A DNA stretch of 64,000 nucleotides from an uncultured Carboxylicivirga sp. (GCF_963674565.1 NZ_OY771430.1:2790001-2854000); one strand, 5' to 3'; numbered from the stretch's first letter, positions 1 through 8,419 are shown. The notes: generated by a model not told the origin, from the letters alone. Program-made: numbers and translations.

Positions 1-495
1 ATCAGCACAAAAGATGCACAGGATTCGGTATTAAAATTATCTAAGCTGATGCGTTATTTGCTTTATGATTCGGAAGATGGTAAAACAGAATTAAAACAGG
101 AAGTTGATTTTCTTAATCATTATATCGATTTAATGCGGTTACGCGTATCACCAAAAGTAAACTTTGAAATTAGCTTACCCAGTGAACATCTGGGCGTGAA
201 AATTCCACCCTTATTGTTTATTCCATTTATCGAAAATGCATTTAAACACGGAATAAGCTACCGTGAGGCTTCCTTTATCCGTATTGGTATGAAAACAGAT
301 GGAAACTCATTGTCATTTCATTGTGTAAACAGTATTAGCAAAGCTCCCGAAACTAAATTGACTGAAAATCATTCTGGCATTGGTCTTGAAAATGTAAAAA
401 AACGATTACAACTATTGTATCCAAACAGACACCAGCTGGAAATTACAAAAGAAAATGATGAATTTAAGGTTGAATTAAAAATCGAATTAAACTAA
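1..495 (+). CDS. LytS-type sensor histidine kinase, C-terminal part (5' end outside window)
   Basis: The reading frame is open from base 1, so this is the 3' part of a longer gene; the ATG at 49 is internal. The visible 164 residues begin in the His_kinase domain (LSKLMRYLLYDS, then EVDFLNHYIDLMRLR) and run into a HATPase domain: the N-box is PFIENAFKHGI and the glycine-rich lid is GIGLENVKKRLQLLYP. This layout is characteristic of LytS/YehU kinases, which sense through an N-terminal membrane region (missing here) and phosphorylate a LytTR-type regulator. The regulator gene starts 3 nt downstream, so the two form one operon. The signal sensed cannot be read from this fragment. Confidence 0.9.
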   Translation: MSTKDAQDSVLKLSKLMRYLLYDSEDGKTELKQEVDFLNHYIDLMRLRVSPKVNFEISLPSEHLGVKIPPLLFIPFIENAFKHGISYREASFIRIGMKTDGNSLSFHCVNSISKAPETKLTENHSGIGLENVKKRLQLLYPNRHQLEITKENDEFKVELKIELN

Positions 496-498
496 GAC

Positions 499-1206
499 AT
501 GATCAGAACCATTGCTATAGATGACGAGCCTCTTGCACTTCAACTTCTGACTAATTATATCGAGAAGACTCCCTTTCTGGATTTAATCGGAGCTTTTGAT
601 AATCCAATCGATGCAATGGAATTTTTGAATGAACAGGAAGCTGATCTGATGTTTATTGATATTCAAATGCCTGACCTTACCGGAATTGAATTTGCACGCA
701 TCCTTGAAAATCCACCTAAATTGGTATTCACTACAGCCTTTGAGAAATACGCTATGGAAGGTTTTAAACTTGATGCCATTGATTATCTTTTAAAACCATT
801 TGGTTACGATGAATTTCTGAAGGCAGCAAAAAAAGCACAAAAACTCATTCAATACCAGTCACAGGAAACCGTAGAATCCAACAATGCTTTTTTATTTCTC
901 AAATCAGACTATAAGATTCGTCGCATTAATTTCAACGATATATTATACATTGAAGGATTAAAAGACTATGTAAAAGTTTTCCTTCAACATCAGGATAAAC
1001 CGGTAATGTCGCTTAATTCACTTAAAGCCTTGGAAACAAAACTCCCTAAAGAGAAATTTATGCGGGTACATCGCTCGTTTATTGTTAATCTCGAAAAAAT
1101 CGAAACCATTGATCGCAGCCGAATTGTATTTGGCAAAGAATATATACCTGTAAGCGATCAGTTTAAAAAGCAATTCAAAGATTTTCTGGATAAGAATTTT
1201 ATTTAG
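499..1206 (+). CDS. LytTR-family response regulator
   Basis: Cytoplasmic DNA-binding partner of the upstream LytS-type kinase. Residues 1-120 are a receiver domain with the acidic pair D8/D9, the phospho-acceptor D54 in FIDIQMPDLTG and the conserved lysine in LLKPFGYDEF. Residues about 135-235 are a LytTR DNA-binding domain (ILYIEGLKDYVKVFL, FMRVHRSFIVNLEKI, IPVSDQFKKQFKDFL). The 235-residue length is usual for the family. Translation is probably coupled to the kinase (3-nt gap). Odd point: the last 39 nt of the gene recur in degenerate form at 4988-5025, beyond the next two genes. Targets are unknown; the adjacent cytochrome gene is a possible one by position only. Confidence 0.93.
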   Translation: MIRTIAIDDEPLALQLLTNYIEKTPFLDLIGAFDNPIDAMEFLNEQEADLMFIDIQMPDLTGIEFARILENPPKLVFTTAFEKYAMEGFKLDAIDYLLKPFGYDEFLKAAKKAQKLIQYQSQETVESNNAFLFLKSDYKIRRINFNDILYIEGLKDYVKVFLQHQDKPVMSLNSLKALETKLPKEKFMRVHRSFIVNLEKIETIDRSRIVFGKEYIPVSDQFKKQFKDFLDKNFI

Positions 1207-1391
1207 CATTTCCACATGTTTTAGCATCCTTATATGGACATCCATCTTAAAAACCATTACATTAGTATAGAACAATTGTAAGTTTATCGACCTGATTTTT
1301 TGAATAGTTACACAATAATTTGAGGTCTTCATCAGTTTTATAGTTAGCGTCTGACCAAACACCTCGTATTTAATCACTAATATGTTGGGAT

Positions 1392-2696
1392 ATGAAAACG
1401 ATACATTTCATTATCGGTTGGGGGATGATTCTTTTGGTGATACTCCTGTCATGTAAGAAAGAATCTGATGAAAATACAAATCTACCTGAATCAAATAGTG
1501 AATACGTGATTTTGGCGTTCAATGATTTGGGAATGCATTGTTTAAACCCCAGTTACAATGAACTGGTGATATTACCTCCTTACAATACCGTTAATGCACA
1601 GGTGATAAAAAAGGGTAATCCTCCACAGTTAATAACCAACGGACTTACAATTGAATACCGAATAAAAAACAATAGTTTTTCATACGGTAAAAAGGAATAT
1701 AGTGGCTTTTGGGATTATTTTACCGAGCTGTTTGGTGGGGATGCACCCAACCATGATATTGGCATTTCCGGAGCTGCTTTATCAGGAACAATGTCAGTTA
1801 ATGCTGATCACTTTACCATTGAAGGCATTCCGCTTGTACCAATTGATGACGATGGTTATTATGATGCATACCAGGTAATGGAGTTAACACTTAAAAATGC
1901 AAATGGAACGATTTTAACTACCACAGAAACAACAGTTCCCACATCTGATGAGATTAATTGTGCCAAATGCCATGGTGATGGAACAACAAGTACATTTGAA
2001 GATATTCTTAAAAAGCACGATGAATCAAACGGCACCCAGTTACTGGCCAATCAACCGGTATTATGTGCCAGTTGCCATGGAAGTCCGGTTCTCTTAGGCA
2101 CCAATGACAAAGGTTCTTCAGGCCATTATTTATCTGAAGTCATTCATAGTTTCCATGCAACAAAAAACGCTTCCTGCTACGATTGTCACCCCGGTAACAA
2201 CACCCAGTGCAACAGAAGTCTGGCGCATATGGGCACTAGCAATGATGGAAATTGCACCACCTGTCATGGTACAATGGCAACGGTAGGTTTAAGTATTACG
2301 CAAGGTCGTATACCATGGATTGATGAACCGAAATGTGTCACTTGTCATCAAAATGTTGATGAAGTTGAAACCAATAGTATATTATATCGCAACGCCAAAG
2401 GTCACGGTGATCTGTTTTGTGCATCCTGCCATGGAAGTCCTCATGCCATGTATCCATCAAACCTTGCAAAAGATAATTTTCAACCAAAACAACTTCAGGG
2501 AAGTAAAATTAAATCCATTGGTAGTTGTGGTGTATGCCATCATAATTCGCGCGGAGAAGATGATGGTCATGAGTTTGCAGAGGAGCATGGTGGATTGAAT
2601 CCTGAACACAAAACCACATGTAACATTTGTCATACTGCAGTACCGGATAATAAGGGTTCATGGCCTCATTCTTATCAATGGCATAATTCAAATTAA
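1392..2696 (+). CDS. Octahaem c-type cytochrome lipoprotein
   Basis: 434-residue exported protein. An N-terminal signal ends in a lipobox (ILLSC, Cys21), predicting attachment to a membrane facing the periplasm or outside. Residues about 190-414 carry eight CxxCH haem-binding motifs (CAKCH, CASCH, CYDCH, CTTCH, CVTCH, CASCH, CGVCH, CNICH). Residues 35-185 form a haem-free domain I do not recognise. Multihaem c-type lipoproteins usually move electrons to or from respiratory or extracellular acceptors; which one is not evident, and no quinol dehydrogenase or terminal reductase is adjacent. The ATG at 1392 is the only start that leaves a proper signal peptide. Family assignment beyond multihaem cytochrome c is uncertain. 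Confidence 0.85.
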   Translation: MKTIHFIIGWGMILLVILLSCKKESDENTNLPESNSEYVILAFNDLGMHCLNPSYNELVILPPYNTVNAQVIKKGNPPQLITNGLTIEYRIKNNSFSYGKKEYSGFWDYFTELFGGDAPNHDIGISGAALSGTMSVNADHFTIEGIPLVPIDDDGYYDAYQVMELTLKNANGTILTTTETTVPTSDEINCAKCHGDGTTSTFEDILKKHDESNGTQLLANQPVLCASCHGSPVLLGTNDKGSSGHYLSEVIHSFHATKNASCYDCHPGNNTQCNRSLAHMGTSNDGNCTTCHGTMATVGLSITQGRIPWIDEPKCVTCHQNVDEVETNSILYRNAKGHGDLFCASCHGSPHAMYPSNLAKDNFQPKQLQGSKIKSIGSCGVCHHNSRGEDDGHEFAEEHGGLNPEHKTTCNICHTAVPDNKGSWPHSYQWHNSN

Positions 2697-2722
2697 AACC
2701 GTAAGATAATCAGCCGACAATT

Positions 2723-2752
2723 TATCCTTTTAAATACCTATTTTAAAGGATA
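2723..2752 (+). terminator. Weak hairpin downstream of the cytochrome gene
   Basis: An inverted repeat TATCCTTT ... AAAGGATA begins 27 nt after the cytochrome stop codon. The stem is AT-rich and no clean T-run follows, so termination there is uncertain. It is the only hairpin found close behind this gene. Confidence 0.35.
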
Positions 2753-2831
2753 TTAAAACAATCACCTGCGACTTAAAATTTTCTGTTATTCTGTTAACAA
2801 AGTAAGTTATTACCCCTGATTTTTTGAAATA

Positions 2832-2883
2832 ATATTAAAAAGAGAAAATATGAGGCTATTTTTTTAATAACCTCATATTTCTC
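2832..2883 (-). terminator. Rho-independent terminator of the subtilase gene
   Basis: Imperfect inverted repeat with arms at 2842-2855 and 2871-2883 (one bulged base), about 80 nt after the stop of the minus-strand protease gene. Read on the minus strand the stem is followed by TTTTTAATATT, the expected T-rich tail. Confidence 0.6.
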
Positions 2884-2964
2884 AATTATAATAAGTTAAT
2901 TGATTTTTAAAGGGATCAACTTAATCCGAAGTCAATTGAATATCCTTCTCATAAATAGCAACAT

Positions 2965-4626
2965 TTACCTTTTCTTTTTCTTTCCTATTTCGAATGATCC
3001 CTCAGCCAACTTAATAGCATTTAAAGCATTTATCAAACCACCAGTATTTGAAAGCTTACCGAACTTAGTTTTTTTCTTGGTACCTCCTGTAATATTTGGT
3101 TTATAAACTTTCAGTTTTGAATAAGGCTGCACCGAGTTTATAAGTATTGTTTTTAATTGTGAAGCACTTAACTCGGGGTAATAGGCCCAAATTAATGCGG
3201 CCACTCCTGAAACGACTGGACAAGCCATACTAGTGCCGCTATTAATGATATATTTATTTCCAGGAAATAATGAAGGGATATCCACTCCTGGCGCAAACAA
3301 ATCAACTTTATCATAACCATAATTCGAAAATACACCCACAAAATCTGTGTTTAGATAAGCTGCTGATGCTCCCACCGAAATCCAATTATTTGCCAACTCT
3401 CCATTTTCATACTCTTTATCCGGATAGCTAACGACTTCATCAAGATTTGACGCATCATTGCCGGCGGCATGAATAATCAGCACATTTTTTGAGTCTGCAT
3501 ATTTCACAGCCTCATCAACCAAATGCTTTTGAGGTGAAAACGCTTTTCCAAAACTCATATTAATAATCTGTGCACCGTTGTCAACAGCATACCGAATTGC
3601 CAAGGCCACATCTTTATCATATTCATCCCCATTAGGTACCACACGAACAGGCATGATGACCACATTGGATGCCACACCCTTTATACCTAATTCGTTGTCC
3701 CGGTCAGCTCCAATTATTCCTGCCACATGCGTACCATGATCGGCTCGTGGTCCAATAACATCATTATTTCCATATCCCAGATCATCAATATCTGAGATAT
3801 CATCTCCAATTATCCGCTCTCTTCCTAAATATTTTAAATTCAATAGGGTGTCCAACTGAAGATCCACTCTCCCCCGAATGGATTTAAAGGATTCATGAGA
3901 AAAACCTTTGTTATATAAGGAAAGCATATAATTTTTAGCCGTCTCAACCTGACTATCCGAACTTCGTACTTTTATGATATCTTCTACTTTAATGTGGTCT
4001 TTGTTTAAGAACTTTTTTAGTATACTTTCCTCTTTATGAATCCTCGAAGCCAATCTGATTAAATTAGTATTAAGCTTATCATATTTGTTTTTTTCAACAT
4101 CAAACATTGATTTTGCTCTCAGGTAGTACTGATACTCCGTTTCCTGATCATCTGGTATTTCCTTAGCATCCTTACCCAAAAATGACTTGAAATACTTACG
4201 GTATATTCTAACAAACTCCAGGTTTTCATATTCCACATTACTGCCGTCAGAGGAGCCCATAAAATTCCATCCATTTACATCATCTACATACCCATTGTTA
4301 TCATCATCTATACCATTACCTGGAATTTCACTTTTATTAATCCAAATTTTATCTTTAAGATCTTCATGATTGATGTCAACCCCACCATCAATTACCGCTA
4401 CAACAATATTTTTAATTGGTTTTTTCCCTGCCAAATACTCATAACAAGCATCAACACTGGCACCATAAAAGTCACTTGTATTACCATCCTGATTATACCA
4501 ATTTACCATTTTCTGATCCAGAGAATCTACAGAAACCACTGGTTTGTTGTCATTCTTTTTAATTTCTTTTGCATGACTAAAAAAGCCCGTACATGCTAAT
4601 AATAACAAGGTTAAATTTCTTCTCAT
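2965..4626 (-). CDS. Secreted subtilisin-like serine protease (peptidase family S8)
   Basis: Exported endopeptidase of 553 residues. I chose the start at 4626 because MRRNLTLLLLACTGFFSHA is a clean signal peptide; an in-frame ATG at 4692 would put 22 polar residues before it. The catalytic triad is visible: D80 (VAVIDGGVD), H297 (DHGTHVAG) and S466 (SGTSMACPVVSG), with the oxyanion-region asparagine in HAAGNDASN. Between Asp and His lies a long insertion of over 200 residues, largely charged and probably helical (about 130-280), far longer than in classical subtilisins. The tail is lysine-rich (GKKKKR), and no T9SS sorting domain is seen. It is transcribed alone, towards the cytochrome gene, with its own terminator. 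Substrate unknown. Confidence 0.92.
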   Translation of the reverse strand: MRRNLTLLLLACTGFFSHAKEIKKNDNKPVVSVDSLDQKMVNWYNQDGNTSDFYGASVDACYEYLAGKKPIKNIVVAVIDGGVDINHEDLKDKIWINKSEIPGNGIDDDNNGYVDDVNGWNFMGSSDGSNVEYENLEFVRIYRKYFKSFLGKDAKEIPDDQETEYQYYLRAKSMFDVEKNKYDKLNTNLIRLASRIHKEESILKKFLNKDHIKVEDIIKVRSSDSQVETAKNYMLSLYNKGFSHESFKSIRGRVDLQLDTLLNLKYLGRERIIGDDISDIDDLGYGNNDVIGPRADHGTHVAGIIGADRDNELGIKGVASNVVIMPVRVVPNGDEYDKDVALAIRYAVDNGAQIINMSFGKAFSPQKHLVDEAVKYADSKNVLIIHAAGNDASNLDEVVSYPDKEYENGELANNWISVGASAAYLNTDFVGVFSNYGYDKVDLFAPGVDIPSLFPGNKYIINSGTSMACPVVSGVAALIWAYYPELSASQLKTILINSVQPYSKLKVYKPNITGGTKKKTKFGKLSNTGGLINALNAIKLAEGSFEIGKKKKR

Positions 4627-4987
4627 AAAATATTGATTTAGATTAAAAATATGAAAATAACATTTTAAGGTTTTTAATATGTTAGATTGCACGACTCTTT
4701 TTTAGATTTTTTGAATTAATCATTCATTTTGTTTAAAGGAGATTTATTAGATCACCTTTCAATCTCTTAAGCATTTCAATGAAATCCATCATTGCAAGTA
4801 TTAGTATTAGAACAGATTGCAAGTCAAACAAAGTTATTCTCAACTCTGATTTAATCGTCCTTGTCAGAATGAGACAAGCGCGGAGACAATGTTTACTTCC
4901 GCAGGACCGGCCAGGCAATGGTCGTACCAATCATTATAGCTTGTTTACACAATTAGTAAGGGATTTAATATTATAAAATCATCGATT

Positions 4988-5025
4988 AAAACAGTTCAAA
5001 GATTTTTAGATAAGAATTTTATATA
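4988..5025 (+). pseudogene. Decayed direct copy of the lytTR gene 3' end
   Basis: By eye, 34 of 39 aligned positions match 1167-1205, the last codons of the LytTR regulator gene, in the same orientation. One base is missing in the copy, so the frame encoding QFKDFLDKNFI is broken. No upstream part of the gene is recognisable, so this is a remnant or one arm of a direct repeat, not a gene. Confidence 0.6.
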
Positions 5026-5061
5026 ATAAAAGCCTGACTTAGCTATTAGCTATGCCAGGCT
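5025..5061 (-). terminator. Rho-independent terminator of the GH3 gene
   Basis: Inverted repeat AGCCTGACTTAGCT / AGCTATGCCAGGCT, 12 of 14 positions paired around a 3-4 nt loop, lying about 55 nt beyond the stop of the minus-strand GH3 gene. On the minus strand it is followed by TTTTATTATATA. Confidence 0.7.
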
Positions 5062-5113
5062 TCTAACATTTGAATGTTCTCTTAAACATCCAAACCTCCT
5101 AAACCCAATTTTT

Positions 5114-7546
5114 TTATTTCCTAGTCAATACATTAATTTCTTTGGTTGGTTTTAAGGCATTGGATACTTTTTCAACCACAGTATACTGAGGCAGATTAAA
5201 CTGGCATTGCCCTTTAATATCAGCACTTGAACTTCCTATTAAAATATTGTAATTGCCTTCTTCAGCTATCCACGCCGATTTTGATACATCAAATGAAGTT
5301 AGATCCTTAGCAGTAATTGTAAAAGATAAGGTTTGTGATTCACCAGGTTTAAGCAAACCTGTTTTTCCAAAATTAATCAACACTTGTTCTGGCTTCTCCA
5401 TACTTCCTGAAGGAGCATTCAGATATACCTGCACCACTTCCTTGCCATCTACTTCACCTGAGTTTATAACATCTACCGAGACTTTTATTCTTTCATCAAA
5501 TACATCTTTATCTGCTTTAATATTTTCATATTTAAAAGATGTATAAGACAACCCATAACCAAACGGATATGAAACAGTCACATCGAAAGTGTTATAATAA
5601 CGATAGCCAACATAGATATCTTCCTCGTGAAAAACTTCCCATGGTACACGTTTCATAAATGAGAACCCGGAAAGATCTTCAGCATCGTCTGTTTTTCCTT
5701 CAATTGCATGTCCTGGGAAAGTTGTATATGTTGGTGTATCATCATATGAAACAGGGAATGTAATAGCCAATTTACCTGATGGATTTACTTTACCGGTTAA
5801 AATATCAACTACCGAATTACCTCCTTCTTGTCCTCCTTGCCATGCCAATAATACAGCATCAGGAATATTTTTCCAGGACGCAGTTTCAACTACGCCTCCC
5901 ACATTCAAAATAACAACTACTTTTTTACCTGCTGCATGAAATGCTTCCGTTACGGTCTTAACCATTTTTATTTCGGTTGAACTCAAATAAAAATCACCCT
6001 CTACAGCTTCCCTGTCTCCACCTTCACCGGCGTTTCTGCCAATTGTTATCAAAGCTATCTCGTTAACAGCAGCCATTTTTTCAGCTAATAAAGGTGTCAC
6101 TTCCATTTCCTCAACCGGTATTTTTCCTCCCAATAAAATAGTTAACCAGTTATCTGATTTATTCCCTTTTGCCCGTTCTTTTTTGATATACTCTGTATAA
6201 ATCGAAGTAAGATCATTATCCGCCGAAATATTGGCATTAATTAAACCATCCATCAACGAAACAGTGTAAGCTTCATTTACATCACCACTACCAGTTCCAC
6301 CGGCAATAAAATCATATGATGTGGTTCCAAAAACTGCTGCGTTGCTAACAGAGAATGGGAGTGTTTTTGCTTTGTTTTCCAACAACACCATTCCCTCTGT
6401 TGCTGCCTGCCTGGTTATTTGTGCATGAGCTGTTAAATCGGGCTTATTACTATTCTGATATCCTTTATACTTCGGCGATTTGAACATTATTTTGAAAATA
6501 TGTATCAGATTTTGATCCAGAACTTTTTCATCCAGTTTGCCATCTTTTACTGCTGTCATCAGATTCTCAATCTGTTCGGGTGTTCCGGGCATAATTAAAT
6601 CATTACCGGCATTCATCTGAGCAACCAAATCACTTCCTCCACCCCAATCGGTCATTACATATCCTTCAAATCCCCAATCATCGCGTAACACCTTAGTTAA
6701 TAAATCATGGCTTTCAGAAGTATAGGTTCCGTTTACTTTATTGTAAGATGACATTACAGTCCATGGTTGTGCTTCTTTTACAGCTATCTCAAATCCTTTC
6801 AGGTAAATCTCGCGAAGTGCACGCTGACTAACATTGGCATCGACTGATAAGCGATTCGTTTCCTGATTATTTACTGCAAAGTGCTTAACAGATGTTCCAA
6901 CTCCGTTTGATTGTACTCCGTTTACCATTGCTGCAGCTATTTTTCCTGTAACCAAAGGATCTTCTGAATAATACTCAAAATTACGACCGCAAAGCGGGTC
7001 ACGCTGAATATTCATTCCGGGTGCAAGTAATACGTCAGCTCCATATTCCAATACTTCATTACCCATTGCCTTCCCTACATTGTAAACAAGATCAGTATTC
7101 CATGTAGATGCTAAAACCGTAGCAATAGGAAAAGCAGTGCAATAATAACTTGCTTCATCATTCTTTCTTTTGGGCTGAATTCTCAATCCGGCAGGACCAT
7201 CGGCCAAAACCTGCGAAGTAATTCCTAACTCAGAAAACTCACCAGAGAATCCGGCAGCTCCGGGAAGATATGTTCTGATTCTATCCACCATCTTATAATA
7301 CAAAGAATCACTTTCGTCTCTTTCCGGTTGTGGGAACATTGATTTTATTGAATCAGGCAAATCCATGTACATGCCTGTCCCAATTAAAACCTGAACTTTT
7401 TGCTCCAACGACATTTTTGCAACGATGGCTGCCGCTTTGTCATCAGGATTTTGATCCTTAATTGATGGACTACAACTAAATAGTTGAAAAGAAAATAATA
7501 CTGCCGAGCAGAATACTGCAATTTTTTTAAAGGAATATTTTTTCAT
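5114..7546 (-). CDS. Glycoside hydrolase family 3 lipoprotein (beta-glucosidase/beta-xylosidase type)
   Basis: 810 residues. The signal peptide ends in lipobox FSC (Cys25), placing the enzyme on a periplasmic or outer-membrane face. The GH3 N-terminal TIM barrel contains the nucleophile D300 in VMTDWGG, with KHFAVNNQE and NVSQRALREIYLKGFE as further family blocks. A C-terminal alpha/beta domain follows (about 395-640), then a fibronectin III-like domain (about 690-790, VVQVYLNAPSGS). GH3 enzymes remove single beta-linked sugars from non-reducing ends; glucose or xylose are the usual substrates and the sequence alone does not separate them. The gene is monocistronic (own terminator) and divergent from the Nudix-type regulator 123 bp away, which may control it. 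Confidence 0.93.
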   Translation of the reverse strand: MKKYSFKKIAVFCSAVLFSFQLFSCSPSIKDQNPDDKAAAIVAKMSLEQKVQVLIGTGMYMDLPDSIKSMFPQPERDESDSLYYKMVDRIRTYLPGAAGFSGEFSELGITSQVLADGPAGLRIQPKRKNDEASYYCTAFPIATVLASTWNTDLVYNVGKAMGNEVLEYGADVLLAPGMNIQRDPLCGRNFEYYSEDPLVTGKIAAAMVNGVQSNGVGTSVKHFAVNNQETNRLSVDANVSQRALREIYLKGFEIAVKEAQPWTVMSSYNKVNGTYTSESHDLLTKVLRDDWGFEGYVMTDWGGGSDLVAQMNAGNDLIMPGTPEQIENLMTAVKDGKLDEKVLDQNLIHIFKIMFKSPKYKGYQNSNKPDLTAHAQITRQAATEGMVLLENKAKTLPFSVSNAAVFGTTSYDFIAGGTGSGDVNEAYTVSLMDGLINANISADNDLTSIYTEYIKKERAKGNKSDNWLTILLGGKIPVEEMEVTPLLAEKMAAVNEIALITIGRNAGEGGDREAVEGDFYLSSTEIKMVKTVTEAFHAAGKKVVVILNVGGVVETASWKNIPDAVLLAWQGGQEGGNSVVDILTGKVNPSGKLAITFPVSYDDTPTYTTFPGHAIEGKTDDAEDLSGFSFMKRVPWEVFHEEDIYVGYRYYNTFDVTVSYPFGYGLSYTSFKYENIKADKDVFDERIKVSVDVINSGEVDGKEVVQVYLNAPSGSMEKPEQVLINFGKTGLLKPGESQTLSFTITAKDLTSFDVSKSAWIAEEGNYNILIGSSSADIKGQCQFNLPQYTVVEKVSNALKPTKEINVLTRK

Positions 7547-7560
7547 TTTTTCTGATTTAA

Positions 7561-7603
7561 CAATGAGCTGATTCTATTTCATTGTGTCTTAATTACGCAA
7601 TGA
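7561..7603. promoter_or_regulatory. Candidate operator in the GH3 / Nudix-regulator intergenic region
   Basis: CAATGA at 7561-7566 and TCATTG at 7579-7584 form an inverted repeat with a 12-nt spacer, 15 bp upstream of the GH3 start codon; a third CAATGA lies at 7598-7603. Position between a sugar hydrolase and a divergent regulator is what an autoregulatory operator would show. The half-sites are short and AT-rich, so chance is possible. Confidence 0.3.
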
Positions 7604-7649
7604 TAATAACAATTTACTAATCATCAAAATAGAGATTCATATTTTTTCA

Positions 7650-7657
7650 TATTTTTG
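7650..7657 (+). promoter_or_regulatory. Possible -7 box of the Nudix-regulator gene
   Basis: TATTTTTG fits the Bacteroidota TAnnTTTG consensus. It sits 12 nt before the predicted TTG start codon, so the leader would be only a few nucleotides long. No convincing -33 TTG is visible. Confidence 0.3.
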
Positions 7658-7669
7658 TAATAAAAAGGT

Positions 7670-8419
7670 TTGAATACATCATCTTTAAACAACCAGGAAT
7701 TTCTTTCTCACATATCTATCGATTGTGTAATCTTTGGATTTCACGAAAATGAATTAAAAGTTCTTCTACTGGAATTAAAAAATTCTCATCAACTATCATT
7801 ACCTGGCGGTTTTGTCAAGAATGATGAAACAATTGAAGAGGCGGCAACCAGAATATTAGAATGGAGAACTGGTTTAAATGATATTTACTTAAAACAATTT
7901 AAGGTTTTTAGCGCCCCTGAAAGATCAAAAGCAAATCCTGCCGTACAAATCATCAAGACATTAAAACCAGATATGGACATATCCTTTTTTGATTCACGTT
8001 TCATATCAATCGGCTTTTTTGCCTTGGTAGAATTTACAATGGTAAATCCTAATCCGGATGACTTTTCAATAAGTTGCAAATGGGTAAATATCGATGAGAT
8101 AACCAATACAATTATTGATCATGATCAAATTATTCAAGAAGCTTTAACGGCATTAAGACAGCAACTTAATAATTCACCCATTGGACATAAACTGCTCCCA
8201 AAGAAATTTACAATGCCGGAGCTACAAAAATTATATGAAACAATACTTGGCAAACAGTTAGACAGAAGAAATTTTCAACGAAAAATACTCTCTTACAATC
8301 TGCTTAACAGGCTAGAAGAAAAAAGAGTGGGTGTGGCTCATAAATCACCTTATTTATTTGAGTTTAATCTGGAGAATTATGAAAAAGCTCTGACTGAAGG
8401 TTTAAAAAACGGATGGTAG
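7670..8419 (+). CDS. Nudix-related transcriptional regulator (AraR/NrtR type)
   Basis: 249-residue cytoplasmic regulator. Residues about 10-150 form a Nudix fold whose Nudix box is degenerate: the consensus REUxEExGU reads RILEWRTGL, so the catalytic glutamates are lost. Residues about 165-245 form a winged helix (KFTMPELQKLYETILGK, DRRNFQRKILSY). This is the architecture of NrtR and of the Bacteroides arabinose regulator AraR (BT_0354), where the dead Nudix domain binds a ligand and releases DNA. Given the GH43, GH51 and GH127 genes nearby, arabinose is the likely effector; that is inference. The start must be TTG at 7670: an in-frame stop lies at 7661 and no ATG or GTG precedes the conserved region. 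Divergent from GH3. Confidence 0.85.
   Translation: MNTSSLNNQEFLSHISIDCVIFGFHENELKVLLLELKNSHQLSLPGGFVKNDETIEEAATRILEWRTGLNDIYLKQFKVFSAPERSKANPAVQIIKTLKPDMDISFFDSRFISIGFFALVEFTMVNPNPDDFSISCKWVNIDEITNTIIDHDQIIQEALTALRQQLNNSPIGHKLLPKKFTMPELQKLYETILGKQLDRRNFQRKILSYNLLNRLEEKRVGVAHKSPYLFEFNLENYEKALTEGLKNGW

Larger units (their letters stand above)
4627..5113. other. Intergenic stretch with gene debris
   Basis: About 490 bp separate the subtilase start and the next minus-strand gene end. Small open frames on both strands here (about 65 codons at 4733-4976) match nothing I recognise and look accidental. The stretch holds a GC-rich patch at 4871-4920 (29 of 50 bases G or C) that stands out from the AT-rich surroundings, a degenerate copy of the lytTR gene 3' end at 4988-5025 and a terminator hairpin at 5025-5061. 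Confidence 0.6.

Noticed and set aside
1018..1377. Minus-strand 119-codon open frame
   Set aside because: It runs antisense through the LytTR domain and the following gap, has no family features, and is explained as a shadow of the real gene.
2320..2598. Plus-strand 92-codon frame inside the cytochrome gene
   Set aside because: Out of frame with eight well-formed CxxCH motifs of the real product; no features of its own.
4733..4976. Two overlapping 65-codon frames on opposite strands in the gap before GH3
   Set aside because: No recognisable product, no upstream signals, and they span the GC-rich patch on both strands equally. Kept only as part of the intergenic entry.
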